Shown piece after piece: positions 1 to 7,660 of a stretch of DNA of 45,362 nt (the first letter of the stretch is position 1; each line of letters begins with the position of its first letter). The notes below the pieces were generated by a model. That model was given only the letters and a program-made list of their open reading frames with translations. It was not told the DNA's origin and did not search any database. A program made the position numbers and the translations under genes. The stretch lies in the IMG/VR virus record IMGVR_UViG_3300044800_000145, positions 1-45,362 of that record. One strand, given 5' to 3'. This DNA comes from a virus.

Positions 1-39
1 ATCACCAGTCCCTAGAAAAACGAGATCATCTTCTGCCAT
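1..39 (-). CDS. Start of a zinc-ribbon protein cut by the window edge
   Basis: Thirteen codons, beginning MAEDDLVFLGTGD, are open to the window edge. A good ribosome binding site (GAGGTGA) lies just upstream of the ATG at 39, and the previous gene stops at 47. If the window is circular with its five terminal ATCAC bases collapsed, this start continues in frame into the zinc-ribbon ORF at 45169-45362. That would give a protein of about 75 aa. The fragment alone shows no domain; the link is inference. Confidence 0.55.
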   Translation of the reverse strand, partial: MAEDDLVFLGTGD

Positions 40-46
40 TTGTAAG

Positions 47-280
47 TCACCTCGGGAGTTCCCGGTGCCGGAGTTCAGTCAGCGGGACGAGGACTCCGTA
101 TTCTTTGCGCGATTCATCGTACCGGAGGAACAGAGCCTGTTCGGTCTCGGTATTGACCACCCCGAGCCAGCCGGCTACTTGGGCTGTCCTGATATTCCGG
201 GCCTTGATGGGATCCTTCGGTTCCCACCAGACCGTATCGCCTTTGTGGAAGACTGGCTGCTGCTGCAGGAGGACGGGCAT
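47..280 (-). CDS. Hypothetical 77-aa early protein
   Basis: The ATG at 280 is preceded by GAGGAGG at good spacing and overlaps the upstream stop as TAATG, so translation is probably coupled. The protein is mixed alpha/beta with aromatic and charged residues. The segment KGDTVWWEPKDP suggests a small beta-barrel like those that open with a 'GD.V.W' strand, but I cannot assign a family. It sits downstream of the Rad50 gene in the early operon. Gene reality is supported by the binding site and coupling; function is unknown. Confidence 0.75.
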   Translation of the reverse strand: MPVLLQQQPVFHKGDTVWWEPKDPIKARNIRTAQVAGWLGVVNTETEQALFLRYDESRKEYGVLVPLTELRHRELPR

Positions 281-453
281 TAGTAGTCCTCCTCATATCT
301 GGCGAGATGGCTGCATTGTGCCTCCTCGCAGGTCATCGGGTAATGACATTCTGTCATATGCCCGAATTGACAGAACATGCAGGCCATTTCATTGAGACCT
401 CCAACCGGACAATTTCCTGCAGCGATGACATCGACACCTGCTTTGAAGGCCAT
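280..453 (-). CDS. Small Cys/His-rich protein (57 aa)
   Basis: This short ORF begins at the ATG at 453 behind GGAGGTGACGTA and overlaps the Rad50 stop as TAATG. Its own stop overlaps the next ATG the same way. It has six cysteines and two histidines grouped as C..C.MFC...H..EC...C....C.H, consistent with a small metal-binding fold. No family is recognised. Tight coupling on both sides makes it very likely a real gene despite its size. Confidence 0.75.
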   Translation of the reverse strand: MAFKAGVDVIAAGNCPVGGLNEMACMFCQFGHMTECHYPMTCEEAQCSHLARYEEDY

Positions 454-2873
454 TACGTCACCTCCTTGATTGTGCTCGACTGGTCTTGTCCCATCTGCAC
501 CGCCAGAGTGTTCGCGAACTCGCCCTGAATCTCGCTGATGTGTGAGATCAGGATGATCTGCGGGAACCGCGATTCCTGAGAGCGTAACGCCGTTAATAAG
601 TTACCGCGCCGCTCCTCGTCCTGGCTGCCAAAGATCTCATCGAAGATCAGGAGCGTGCTTTCGTGCACCTGGTGGAGCTCCGCAAGGTACCGGGACAGGG
701 CGATTCGAAGCGCCACGGCAATATCGTCCTGCTCGCCCCCGCTGAACCGGTCCACGGCATATTGGTTGCCGTTCTCCCTAACATACAGGTTGAAGTCTTC
801 ATCCAGGAGGACCTGGTCGTACCGGCCGCCCGTGATCTCGCCGATAATCTGGCTGACCTCGGCTTCGATCCTGCTGCGGACCACCTGCATGATATAGACT
901 ACATAGTCGGCGATCGCGGTTCGCGTGAGTTTCAGGATCTCGACATCCTCCTTATAGAGGCCGATCCGCTGCCGGATATCGCCCGCCCGTTGGATGGCCT
1001 GCTCGATCTGTGTGATGGTCTCCTGGCAGCCGCGGATCCGTTCGGTCGCAGTCGCGATCTGGCGATTGAACGCTGTCGCGACCTGCAGGATCCCGTTGAG
1101 GTTCTCCTGCAGCTTCGTGCCCACGTTGGGGTCGAACTGGAGCGCTGTGATGGCCCTGTCGGTCTCCGTGAGGGCTGCTTCCTTACTCACCAGCTGGGCG
1201 TGCACTTCTGTGATCTGTGCCGTTATCGTGGCCTGCTGTGCGATTTGTTTGCCGAGCTCGACGTACCGGGTTTGTGCCTCCTCGAGCTCGAGGAGACGCT
1301 GCCTGCAGGCATTGTGTGCTTCTTCATCGTACGCGATCGCGGCCTGCTGATCGAACAACTCACTGTTGCGGACCTGGATGACAGTAAGCCGTGTCTGGAT
1401 CCTCGCCAGCTCGTCCTCAATGAACTTCCGACCGCGGACCTTTTCAGCGAGCATCTTGATCGTGGCGAGGCCGTTTTTCTGTGCATCCAGGAGCCGGGTC
1501 TCTTCCATTTTCTGTGTGAAGGCAGTGTCGATGGTGTTGACTTCCTCGGCATTCTTCCCGAACAGGAAATTATATTCTTCCTGCACGTTCTCGAAGTGAT
1601 CTCCGAGTTTCTGCCGGCACAGCGGGCAGATCCCCTCTGCGCCAGCGTCCACGATGGTCTGCCGGTTCTGGCGGATCTTCTCTCCCTCCCGGGCAAGTGC
1701 CATTGATTGCGCCTTGAGAGATGCGGTTACCTGCAGGAGATCTTCCCTGCGCGTCGCGATGGTGAACTCGAGTACCCCATCGTCCGTTATGCCGAGGTCC
1801 TTCCGGATCAGGTCCGCGATCTCGATAGCCTTTTTCTCATCCGTGTCCAGGGCATCCAGGGCAAGAGTTTCCTTTGCACTGCGGGTATCGAGGTCCCTGA
1901 TCTCGGCATTGATCCCCTGCCGTTCCTTGGCGATCGCGTCCAAGTCGGCCGCTTTTTTACGGAAGGTCTCGGTCTCTGTTCTCGCATCCGGGATCCCCGC
2001 GATCGTTTCCTCGAGCTGCTGGTATTCCGCGGGATCGACCATAACTAGACTATCCTGCAGGGCCCGCAATCTCCGCGATAAGATTTCCCGATCGATTACG
2101 AGGGTTTTCTGCTGGTCTGTGAGGCGGATTTGTTCGGCCTTCCGCTCGTTGAATGCTTTCAGCGCTGCGTCCTGTTCGGTCTTCTTCTGCTCGAGTACGG
2201 CGACATGTGCCTGGCTCTTTTCAATCTCCGCCTGGAGCCCGGTGATGGTGGCCTTAACCTGCTGCAGTTCTCCTTCATCCTGGTGGGGAAGACCGAGGAG
2301 CTCGCCCTCCAGCTGCCGCAGCTCGTTCTCCTTGGCGTCTGCGGCCTCTTTCAGGATCTTCTGGCTGCCGGTGTTGAGGTAGTCGATCCCAAGGGCCCGC
2401 AGGAACCATTCTTTCCGTTTGCCGGGTGTGAGGTCCAGCAGGGTGAGGAGATCCTTCTGTGCGGCATAGATGGTGTTCCGGAAATCATTGGGGCCCATAC
2501 CGAGCACCCGCCGGATCTCGGTCTCGACCCCGGAGACGCCCGAGGCCCTGACCAGTCCCTTGCAGGTCAGGACCACATCGTGCAGGAACGTCTTGCCTTT
2601 CCGGAAGGTCCGGGTGATCGTGTAGGTATCCGCGCCAACCTGGAAGTCGAGCGAGACCTCGCACTTCTCACCGGGGCCTGCGAATGAGGAGACGACATGC
2701 TCGGATGCGATCCCGCCCCCGGAGACGCCGAACAGGGCAAAGAAGATCGCTTCGACAATACTGCTCTTGCCGGTGCCGTTATTACCCACGATGCCCGTGA
2801 TGCCTTCATGGAACCGGATCTCCTGGTTCTTGAACCGCTTGAAGTTCTTCAGGATCAGCCGGGTGATTATCAT
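453..2873 (-). CDS. rad50: Rad50/SbcC-like SMC-family ATPase
   Basis: The 806-aa protein has the Rad50 layout. A Walker A motif GNNGTGKSS lies at about residues 30-38. Long coiled-coil segments flank a zinc-hook CPLC near residues 412-415. The ABC signature FSGGEQ is at about 710 and Walker B LLIFDE at about 742-747. Rad50 binds DNA ends and dimerises through the zinc hook to control the Mre11 nuclease. The ATG overlaps the Mre11 stop as ATGA, so the two are coupled. It is slightly short for archaeal Rad50, meaning shorter coils. In phage T4 the equivalent pair gp46/gp47 supports recombination-dependent replication; the same role is inferred here. Confidence 0.95.
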   Translation of the reverse strand: MIITRLILKNFKRFKNQEIRFHEGITGIVGNNGTGKSSIVEAIFFALFGVSGGGIASEHVVSSFAGPGEKCEVSLDFQVGADTYTITRTFRKGKTFLHDVVLTCKGLVRASGVSGVETEIRRVLGMGPNDFRNTIYAAQKDLLTLLDLTPGKRKEWFLRALGIDYLNTGSQKILKEAADAKENELRQLEGELLGLPHQDEGELQQVKATITGLQAEIEKSQAHVAVLEQKKTEQDAALKAFNERKAEQIRLTDQQKTLVIDREILSRRLRALQDSLVMVDPAEYQQLEETIAGIPDARTETETFRKKAADLDAIAKERQGINAEIRDLDTRSAKETLALDALDTDEKKAIEIADLIRKDLGITDDGVLEFTIATRREDLLQVTASLKAQSMALAREGEKIRQNRQTIVDAGAEGICPLCRQKLGDHFENVQEEYNFLFGKNAEEVNTIDTAFTQKMEETRLLDAQKNGLATIKMLAEKVRGRKFIEDELARIQTRLTVIQVRNSELFDQQAAIAYDEEAHNACRQRLLELEEAQTRYVELGKQIAQQATITAQITEVHAQLVSKEAALTETDRAITALQFDPNVGTKLQENLNGILQVATAFNRQIATATERIRGCQETITQIEQAIQRAGDIRQRIGLYKEDVEILKLTRTAIADYVVYIMQVVRSRIEAEVSQIIGEITGGRYDQVLLDEDFNLYVRENGNQYAVDRFSGGEQDDIAVALRIALSRYLAELHQVHESTLLIFDEIFGSQDEERRGNLLTALRSQESRFPQIILISHISEIQGEFANTLAVQMGQDQSSTIKEVT

Positions 2874-4024
2874 TCCGTCACCTCGAGATGCTGTGCCGTC
2901 ACGGTCTTGAGCGTCTCAAGGCCGCACCGTTCCACAGATGCCCGCTGCGCCTCGCTCATGGGCCGTTGCTGCAGAAACCGGCCGAACTCCCGCACATAGT
3001 CGATTGCATGCAGGTCCTGCTGCTGTGGCACGGCCTGTGCCGCGGTCTCCCGCGACTTGACGCGGATCTTGAGGTCGAGGAGGCCCTCGCGGATCCCGAT
3101 AAGGTCCTCAGCTGGGGGGAGCCAGACCGACTCGGTGCCGAAGTCGAGGGTGACCTGAAACATCTGATCTCCTTGTCCATCCAAGAGGCCGATCTCCTCC
3201 TCGATCGCTTCGGTGATGTTTTCATATCCGATTCCATTGCGACCTCTTGGGGAGCAAACGATCACACCGAGGTCCCGCATCGGGGACCGCGTGAGCGAGA
3301 AGTGCTCGACCCCATAGGTGCGGGCCGGATTCACCAGAAGACCACCTTTCTCATCGGCGATCTCCCCATAGGTGAGGTGCTCGATCGAACCGGAATACCA
3401 TGCTTTCGGCCCGACCCGCATCTGCCCGTGGTAGTGACCGAGTGCGATGTAGTCGAACTGGTCCGTGAGGATCTCGTTGTCCAGCTCGAACTCCGCCACG
3501 GTCGACAAGCGCTTGTCCCTGATGGTGGTGGCAAGGCCGTGGGTGACCAGGACGTTGTTATGGTCTTTGCTGATCTCGATTTCCTTGTGAGCCGTGTGAT
3601 AATCCTCGGCCCGCAACATGTTCGGGATCAGGTGGAAGACCGTATCACCGATCTCGATCTTCTCGTACCGGAACGAGTACGCCGCGTGGATCAGGTTACT
3701 GCGGGCGATCACCTCTAACGGCGAGACCGCGTGCTGCGTCTTCTGCATGCTGTGGTTGCCCGCGATCAGGACCAGCGGGATCCCGGCTTCCTGCAGCCAC
3801 TCAAGAGCCTGGAGAACCGTGGTGTATGCCTTGGTCTTCGGCTTCACGGTATCGAATAGGTCTCCCGCATGCACGAGTGCGTCCGGGCGCTCCTGGATGA
3901 TGCTCTCGATCGCGCTCAGGAAGTTCTCATAAATGAGAGTCTCGCGGAGGTTGCTGCCGTCCTCTGCAAGCTTGTTGAAGGCTGCCCGGCCGAGGTGGGT
4001 ATCGGCGAGGTGGATGAATTTCAT
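2870..4024 (-). CDS. mre11: Mre11/SbcD-like DNA double-strand break nuclease
   Basis: The 384-aa calcineurin-like phosphoesterase shows the Mre11 metal-binding motifs in order: DTHLG near residue 8, GDLFD near 54, GNHS near 100, THG, and GHYH near 198-201. These coordinate two manganese ions for exo- and endonuclease activity. A cap region follows and a helical C-terminal segment should contact Rad50. The ATG at 4024 overlaps the upstream HD gene stop as TGATG, and the gene ends by ATGA overlap with Rad50. The family call is secure; a role in viral recombination or host-DNA processing is inferred. Confidence 0.95.
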   Translation of the reverse strand: MKFIHLADTHLGRAAFNKLAEDGSNLRETLIYENFLSAIESIIQERPDALVHAGDLFDTVKPKTKAYTTVLQALEWLQEAGIPLVLIAGNHSMQKTQHAVSPLEVIARSNLIHAAYSFRYEKIEIGDTVFHLIPNMLRAEDYHTAHKEIEISKDHNNVLVTHGLATTIRDKRLSTVAEFELDNEILTDQFDYIALGHYHGQMRVGPKAWYSGSIEHLTYGEIADEKGGLLVNPARTYGVEHFSLTRSPMRDLGVIVCSPRGRNGIGYENITEAIEEEIGLLDGQGDQMFQVTLDFGTESVWLPPAEDLIGIREGLLDLKIRVKSRETAAQAVPQQQDLHAIDYVREFGRFLQQRPMSEAQRASVERCGLETLKTVTAQHLEVTE

Positions 4025-5130
4025 CAGGCACCGCCGGCTGGCCTCATCTCAAGGAACGAAGCTGACAGGTCCGCAATGTGCATGAGTACGACGATCGGGT
4101 ATTTGGTGCAGGCGTTTGTGATGGCAAGGTTCCCGGCATACGAGCAGCGAATATCGTCATAGGCCATCATATGCCACCGGATCGCCATGATCTCGGTGTC
4201 TGTCAGGGAGATGTGCCTGAGCAGGAGGATAGTGGACTTCTCCCCGTGGCCGAGCGGGAACTGATCATCGATATCGATGTAGGGTTCCTTGACCCACTGA
4301 TCGCCGATTGGTCGTTCCTCGTGCTTGACGTTCCGGAAACTCGTCTTGTAGAAGTTGGCCTTGCAGATATCATGCAGCAGGCCGATGATCTTGAGGGAAT
4401 CCTCCGGGTAATCCCCTTCAAAGGTCTTGGAGAGGAGGACGAGATTATGGTATACCCCGAGGGAGTGGTGCAGCAGACCGCCATCCCGGGCATCATGATA
4501 TTTGGTCGATGACGGCGCAATGAGAAAGTCCGTCTTCTCTTCGAGGTATTTGAGGAGGTCCTGGATGCCGTCCCGCTTGGTGGAGATCAGCAGCTGCTTG
4601 AATTCCTCGCACTCCGCAGACCAGACATCTTTCTCGCTGGTCGCAGCCGGTGCAGCACCCTCAGGGGACGTGCGGGTTTCCTGTGGTGGTGTTGCTACCG
4701 GTTGTGCGGGTTTCTGGACCTGCGTTACCTTCTGGCTCGTTGGATCGGACAGCTCGGAGGCCCACGCTGGCTTCTGGACGGTCTTCCAGCCCGGCTTGAT
4801 GAACGATGCCTTATCGCGGGTGAACTCCATCCAGATGTCGGGGTGGTTCTCGGGCGGCTGCAGAAAGCCCGCGTTCTTCCATTCCTGTGCTATGCCGACA
4901 GTGATTGCGTAGGTCTTCTGACTGCCATCCTTGACCGTGAACGTTGCCGACCCGGGATTATACGCCTCAAGCCTCCCTACGATGGTGACAACATGCTCGG
5001 ACCCATTGGCAGTCGTTGCTGATTCTTTCTTGCATTTATGAGGGGTGCCGTCGGCGTTATAAGGGACATTCTTCCCGTCCACCTTTCTCCAATCAATTCC
5101 GCCATGGCAGAATTTGCACTCGGATGCCAT
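4024..5130 (-). CDS. HD-domain phosphohydrolase, YhaM-like nuclease candidate
   Basis: The 368-aa protein has three parts. First is an N-terminal zinc-knuckle-like patch (CKFC ... HKC). A beta-rich OB-like segment covers about residues 45-115, and a proline-rich linker follows. The C-terminal HD domain has HH near 221, LLHD near 251-254, a HGEKS histidine and a WHMM histidine. The order OB plus HD resembles YhaM 3'-5' exonucleases, but that is a structural guess. It is the first gene of an HD-Mre11-Rad50 set, which suggests a nucleic-acid processing role. The ATG at 5130 follows GGAGTGAG and is preferred to the GTG at 5136. Confidence 0.8.
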   Translation of the reverse strand: MASECKFCHGGIDWRKVDGKNVPYNADGTPHKCKKESATTANGSEHVVTIVGRLEAYNPGSATFTVKDGSQKTYAITVGIAQEWKNAGFLQPPENHPDIWMEFTRDKASFIKPGWKTVQKPAWASELSDPTSQKVTQVQKPAQPVATPPQETRTSPEGAAPAATSEKDVWSAECEEFKQLLISTKRDGIQDLLKYLEEKTDFLIAPSSTKYHDARDGGLLHHSLGVYHNLVLLSKTFEGDYPEDSLKIIGLLHDICKANFYKTSFRNVKHEERPIGDQWVKEPYIDIDDQFPLGHGEKSTILLLRHISLTDTEIMAIRWHMMAYDDIRCSYAGNLAITNACTKYPIVVLMHIADLSASFLEMRPAGGA

Positions 5131-5132
5131 CG

Positions 5133-5339
5133 TCACTCACTCCTTGAGTATGCAACACGGTCCAGCCGCTTCAGGACCCGCCGTGCCATTGCGAAGACGT
5201 TCTCTCTCCTGGTGGGCCGCCGGGGTGGTTTTTCCTCGGTGGTGCACCCAAGGCAACCGAGCGGTTCATCTTGCCGGGCGAGGACCTCCTGCACGCCGTG
5301 CGGATCGATCGGTTCCTCGGTGATGGTATAGCGGCTCAT
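5133..5339 (-). CDS. Hypothetical 68-aa basic protein
   Basis: It starts with MSRYTITEEPIDPHG at 5339 behind GGAGGGAGACGGC, and the ATG overlaps the previous stop as ATGA. It contains one CLGC pair and a basic C-terminal helix (RENVFAMARRVLKRLDR). The CxxC could bind metal with an external ligand. No family is recognised. The longer frame upstream lacks a binding site, so the internal ATG is used. Confidence 0.7.
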   Translation of the reverse strand: MSRYTITEEPIDPHGVQEVLARQDEPLGCLGCTTEEKPPRRPTRRENVFAMARRVLKRLDRVAYSRSE

Positions 5340-5536
5340 GCCGTCTCCCTCCGTGCCATCCACTGAAGTTCTGACAACTCAACAGGTACGAGTGGCACGG
5401 TCCGTGCACCCGGTATCGGGCATTCACTCAGCTCTGATACATAGTGCCTGCCGTCGTTGTTGCAGAACGCGCCCTTCTTTTCATCTGAACAGTACTGGCA
5501 TGGGACCTGAATCATGGGGCATACGACTTGTTTCAT
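5336..5536 (-). CDS. Small Cys-rich protein (66 aa)
   Basis: The ATG at 5536 follows GGTGGGATC and overlaps the upstream stop as ATGA. It has five cysteines in the N-terminal half (CPMIQVPCQYC, GAFC and SECP), a pattern suggesting a zinc-binding fold. The C-terminus is hydrophobic and beta-like. The family is unrecognised. It is part of the early minus-strand operon between the operator region and the HD-Mre11-Rad50 genes. Confidence 0.7.
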   Translation of the reverse strand: MKQVVCPMIQVPCQYCSDEKKGAFCNNDGRHYVSELSECPIPGARTVPLVPVELSELQWMARRETA

Positions 5537-5898
5537 GATCCCACCAGGTCCTTGACCGTTTTGCGCGGGTCGAACGGTTCCCGGTCCGCGAACATCGTGT
5601 CCTGGATGGCTGCTGCGGCCCCACGGATCCCCATGGCAGCCTGCTGGGTCCCGGCATCGATAATCGGCGGTACATTGCCGTTCCAATCACACGGCTCGCA
5701 CGGTCCTTGCAGTAGGCACAGGTATCCCTTCCGGCTGATGCAGACTGCGACATCCGACATCCGCGTGCAGGGTTTTTCATCTTTTAAAACAGAGTTTGTA
5801 CCGGCAGTCTCCCCATCCTTTCCTTGGACGGTCGGATCGGGCCTGCCATTAATTTCCTTTGTTGTTCTCACTTTTCTCACACACCTTTGGTTGTTCAT
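5533..5898 (-). CDS. Hypothetical early protein, start uncertain
   Basis: The frame is open from 5898 to the stop at 5533, which overlaps the next ATG as ATGA. The C-terminal half looks genuinely coding: MSDVAVCISRKGYLC..., a CEPC pair, and an alanine-rich helix. The start is unclear. The ATG at 5898 overlaps the preceding 54-aa gene by 50 bases with a weak binding site, while an internal ATG at 5760 also lacks a strong one. Four or more cysteines suggest metal binding. No family is recognised. Confidence 0.55.
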   Translation of the reverse strand: MNNQRCVRKVRTTKEINGRPDPTVQGKDGETAGTNSVLKDEKPCTRMSDVAVCISRKGYLCLLQGPCEPCDWNGNVPPIIDAGTQQAAMGIRGAAAAIQDTMFADREPFDPRKTVKDLVGS

Positions 5899-6013
5899 CG
5901 ACGATTCTCACACGTCCGGTCTCCACCATCGCATCCGCGCAGGAACCGGCTTCTGCCTTGAATGCCTCGAATGATGCACGGGACACCTCCACCGGGTACG
6001 TGATCGCGGTCAT
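5849..6013 (-). CDS. Small early protein (54 aa)
   Basis: The ORF starts MTAITYPVEVSRASFEAFK at the ATG at 6013, which overlaps the previous stop as ATGA. The N-terminal beta strand followed by a helix, then a second helix, fits an RHH-like fold, which would make it a possible DNA-binding protein. This is a guess from sequence pattern alone. It is the second gene of the early operon behind the palindromic operators. Confidence 0.65.
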   Translation of the reverse strand: MTAITYPVEVSRASFEAFKAEAGSCADAMVETGRVRIVDEQPKVCEKSENNKGN

Positions 6014-6174
6014 GCCGGGATCTCCACGTTATGCCTTTTACAGAGCAATTCCAGTCCCATCAGGAGGCGTTCGGTATTTGTTTCTCCAACGCTTTTCTTT
6101 GCCAGAGCACCCAACATCGCGCGATCGCGCTCGTCAGTTCTTATCTGTAATGTACCAGTTTTCAGATTCTCCAC
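6010..6174 (-). CDS. First gene of the early operon, RHH-like (54 aa)
   Basis: Starting at the GTG at 6174, the protein contains TLQIRTDERDRAMLGALA, which resembles the strand and first helix of an RHH protein, followed by a second helix (TNTERLLMGLELLCKR). The stop overlaps the next ATG as ATGA. The start is uncertain: GGAAG lies immediately before the GTG, leaving little spacing, and a short-leader or leaderless mRNA is possible. The operators at 6181-6208 lie directly upstream, so this gene is the likely first target of the divergent regulator. Confidence 0.65.
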   Translation of the reverse strand: MENLKTGTLQIRTDERDRAMLGALAKKSVGETNTERLLMGLELLCKRHNVEIPA

Positions 6175-6180
6175 CTTCCT

Positions 6181-6274
6181 ATGTAATTACATAGTTATGT
6201 AATGACATAATGGTATAAATACATTTTGAAGTATGGCGGAAAAGAGTGGGGTTTAAATAGTTGTGTAATTACAT
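6181..6274. promoter_or_regulatory. Divergent promoter with three palindromic operators
   Basis: The perfect palindrome TGTAATTACA occurs at about 6182-6191 and again at about 6264-6273. A one-mismatch copy, TGTAATGACA, lies at about 6198-6207 within TTATGTAATGACATAA. TATA-like stretches (GGTATAAATA near 6212 and GTTTAAATAG near 6251) lie between them. The region separates the minus-strand early operon from the plus-strand RHH gene. This is the layout of an autoregulated switch; binding by the adjacent RHH protein is inferred. Confidence 0.75.
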
Positions 6275-6292
6275 ACATTATTTCCCAAAGAG

Positions 6293-6553
6293 GTGGGGGT
6301 GAGATACACGGAGAGAAGCGAGCTCATTCAATTGCGGGTATCACCCGAAATGAAAGAACAGATCCGGGAACTTGCGACAGAAAATGGTTATGAGGCGGTT
6401 TCTGAATTCATCCTTGATCTGATTAATAATAAAATGAAAAATAATGTGAGATATGATGAGATTAGAGCTGCTGTTCTTAAGACATTGAACTATCAAGTAG
6501 TATCAGAAAAAAGGGCGAGGGTAGGCAAGCCTGGCCAAAACCGGCGGACTTAA
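6293..6553 (+). CDS. RHH transcriptional regulator overlapping tRNA-Leu
   Basis: The 86-aa protein has an RHH-type N-terminus: the strand LIQLRVSP, a helix MKEQIRELATENGY, and a second helix EAVSEFILDLINNKMK. RHH proteins bind palindromes as dimers, and three lie just upstream. The start is GTG at 6293 or GTG at 6299 behind AAAGAGGTG. The last 13 codons lie inside the tRNA-Leu gene, and the stop codon TAA is the tRNA anticodon. It is the only plus-strand gene in this half of the window and is probably the repressor of the early operon (inference). Confidence 0.8.
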   Translation: MGVRYTERSELIQLRVSPEMKEQIRELATENGYEAVSEFILDLINNKMKNNVRYDEIRAAVLKTLNYQVVSEKRARVGKPGQNRRT

Positions 6554-6599
6554 GATCCGTTTCCGCAGGGATCCGTGAGTTCGAATCTCACCCCTCGCA
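6515..6599 (+). tRNA. tRNA-Leu (anticodon UAA)
   Basis: It folds as a class II cloverleaf. The acceptor GCGAGGG (6515-6521) pairs with CCCTCGC (6592-6598), with discriminator A at 6599. The anticodon stem GCGGA/TCCGT encloses the loop CTTAAGA, giving anticodon TAA at 6551-6553. A long variable arm contains TCC/GGA. The T stem GTGAG/CTCAC encloses TTCGAAT. No CCA is encoded. The anticodon coincides with the stop of the RHH gene, and the 3' end is two bases from the end of the convergent tail-fibre gene at 6602. Confidence 0.93.
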
Positions 6600-6601
6600 T
6601 T

Positions 6602-7660
6602 TTATGACGCCCTGACGATATATCGCATGGTGCTGTATGGGTGAAGATTCTGGTGAGCGGCACCCCCGCCCGTAGACCCGGTATTTACGGCATGACTGGC
6701 TGTTCTCGATGCGGATCCTTCCCCCTCTGAATCTACAATATTGATATTAACACCGGGTTTTGTAATGGTGGTGTGAGTGTGTGCGGGCAGTTCTGCAATT
6801 GATACGGCATGAGTTTTCTCCCCGCCGGTTGCGCCGATACTTGAACTCGCCCCATAGGGTAATTTCCCCTTCAGATTTGGCAGGTTGAAATGCGTGCCAT
6901 CTACACTTCCGAATGAAGTGCCGAACGAAGCAAACAGATCCGGGTATGTTGCTCGCAGAAGATTCGCCCCGTCGCATTCGAGCCACCCGGCGGGGATTGA
7001 AATGCATGCGCAGAGTGCGATTTCGCATTTGTTCGCGCCGTATTTCCCCCCGGTGATATTTGCATCGAAGTATGCCTTGTTGATCCCATCCGTGTCACCT
7101 GTGGGGGTAGCAATGCCGGTTATTTTCACGCCATTGATGGAGAGGGTGGTTGACAGCAGCAGTTCTGACCAACGAGATGAAAACATTGCAGTAACCCCAC
7201 AATATGAGGTGTCGCGCTCATCGGTGATATTGTCTGTCGAGATGGATTCCACCAAGGCCGCGACATAAACCTGCGCAAGAGAGATTTCCCATATCGCAGA
7301 TGTCTGAGTAAGTGTCGGTGGGACTGGTGCTGCAGAAGGTGTCCCGGTTACGACCTTCGCGGAAATTTGTTTCGGTGCTGCAGTCTCCAACCTCAATATT
7401 ATCCGGTCGATACGTGGGTTGGTTGGGTCTGCCGCCGCTATTGTTTGGGGATATAGTGCCGTGTTCTCATACCAGTATCCCCTAATATGAGCTCGCCCGG
7501 TTCCGACATCAACCTTCATGATATTAGGCGTTTCGGCGGTCACTACGAGTTCACTTCCATAGTCAATTACATATCCATCGGTCGTAATCGACTCGAATAA
7601 TTCGCAGAAGTCCACGTCTGTATATGTTCCACCCTCATAGACTCTTGATTTTACGGTCAT
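6602..7660 (-). CDS. Tail-collar-domain fibre protein (paralogue 3)
   Basis: About 352 aa. The N-terminal half is shared with the two upstream genes (a 'MKVDVGTGRAHIRGYWY' style beta region plus an INGVKITGIATPTGDTDG-like linker). The C-terminal half carries a phage tail-collar domain: PAGWLECDG, a ...NLPNLKGKLPYG core, and GGEKTHAVSIAELPAHTHT. Such domains cap tail fibres that bind receptors. The preferred ATG at 7660 overlaps the previous stop as ATGA behind GGTGAA; the frame extends to 7675. It ends two bases from the tRNA-Leu 3' end. Confidence 0.88.
   Translation of the reverse strand: MTVKSRVYEGGTYTDVDFCELFESITTDGYVIDYGSELVVTAETPNIMKVDVGTGRAHIRGYWYENTALYPQTIAAADPTNPRIDRIILRLETAAPKQISAKVVTGTPSAAPVPPTLTQTSAIWEISLAQVYVAALVESISTDNITDERDTSYCGVTAMFSSRWSELLLSTTLSINGVKITGIATPTGDTDGINKAYFDANITGGKYGANKCEIALCACISIPAGWLECDGANLLRATYPDLFASFGTSFGSVDGTHFNLPNLKGKLPYGASSSIGATGGEKTHAVSIAELPAHTHTTITKPGVNINIVDSEGEGSASRTASHAVNTGSTGGGAAHQNLHPYSTMRYIVRAS

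Noticed and set aside
653-1706. Long plus-strand ORF opposite Rad50
   Set aside because: It is antisense to a well-supported Rad50 gene and its residues follow from the complementary coiled-coil codons; no ribosome binding site or domain supports it.
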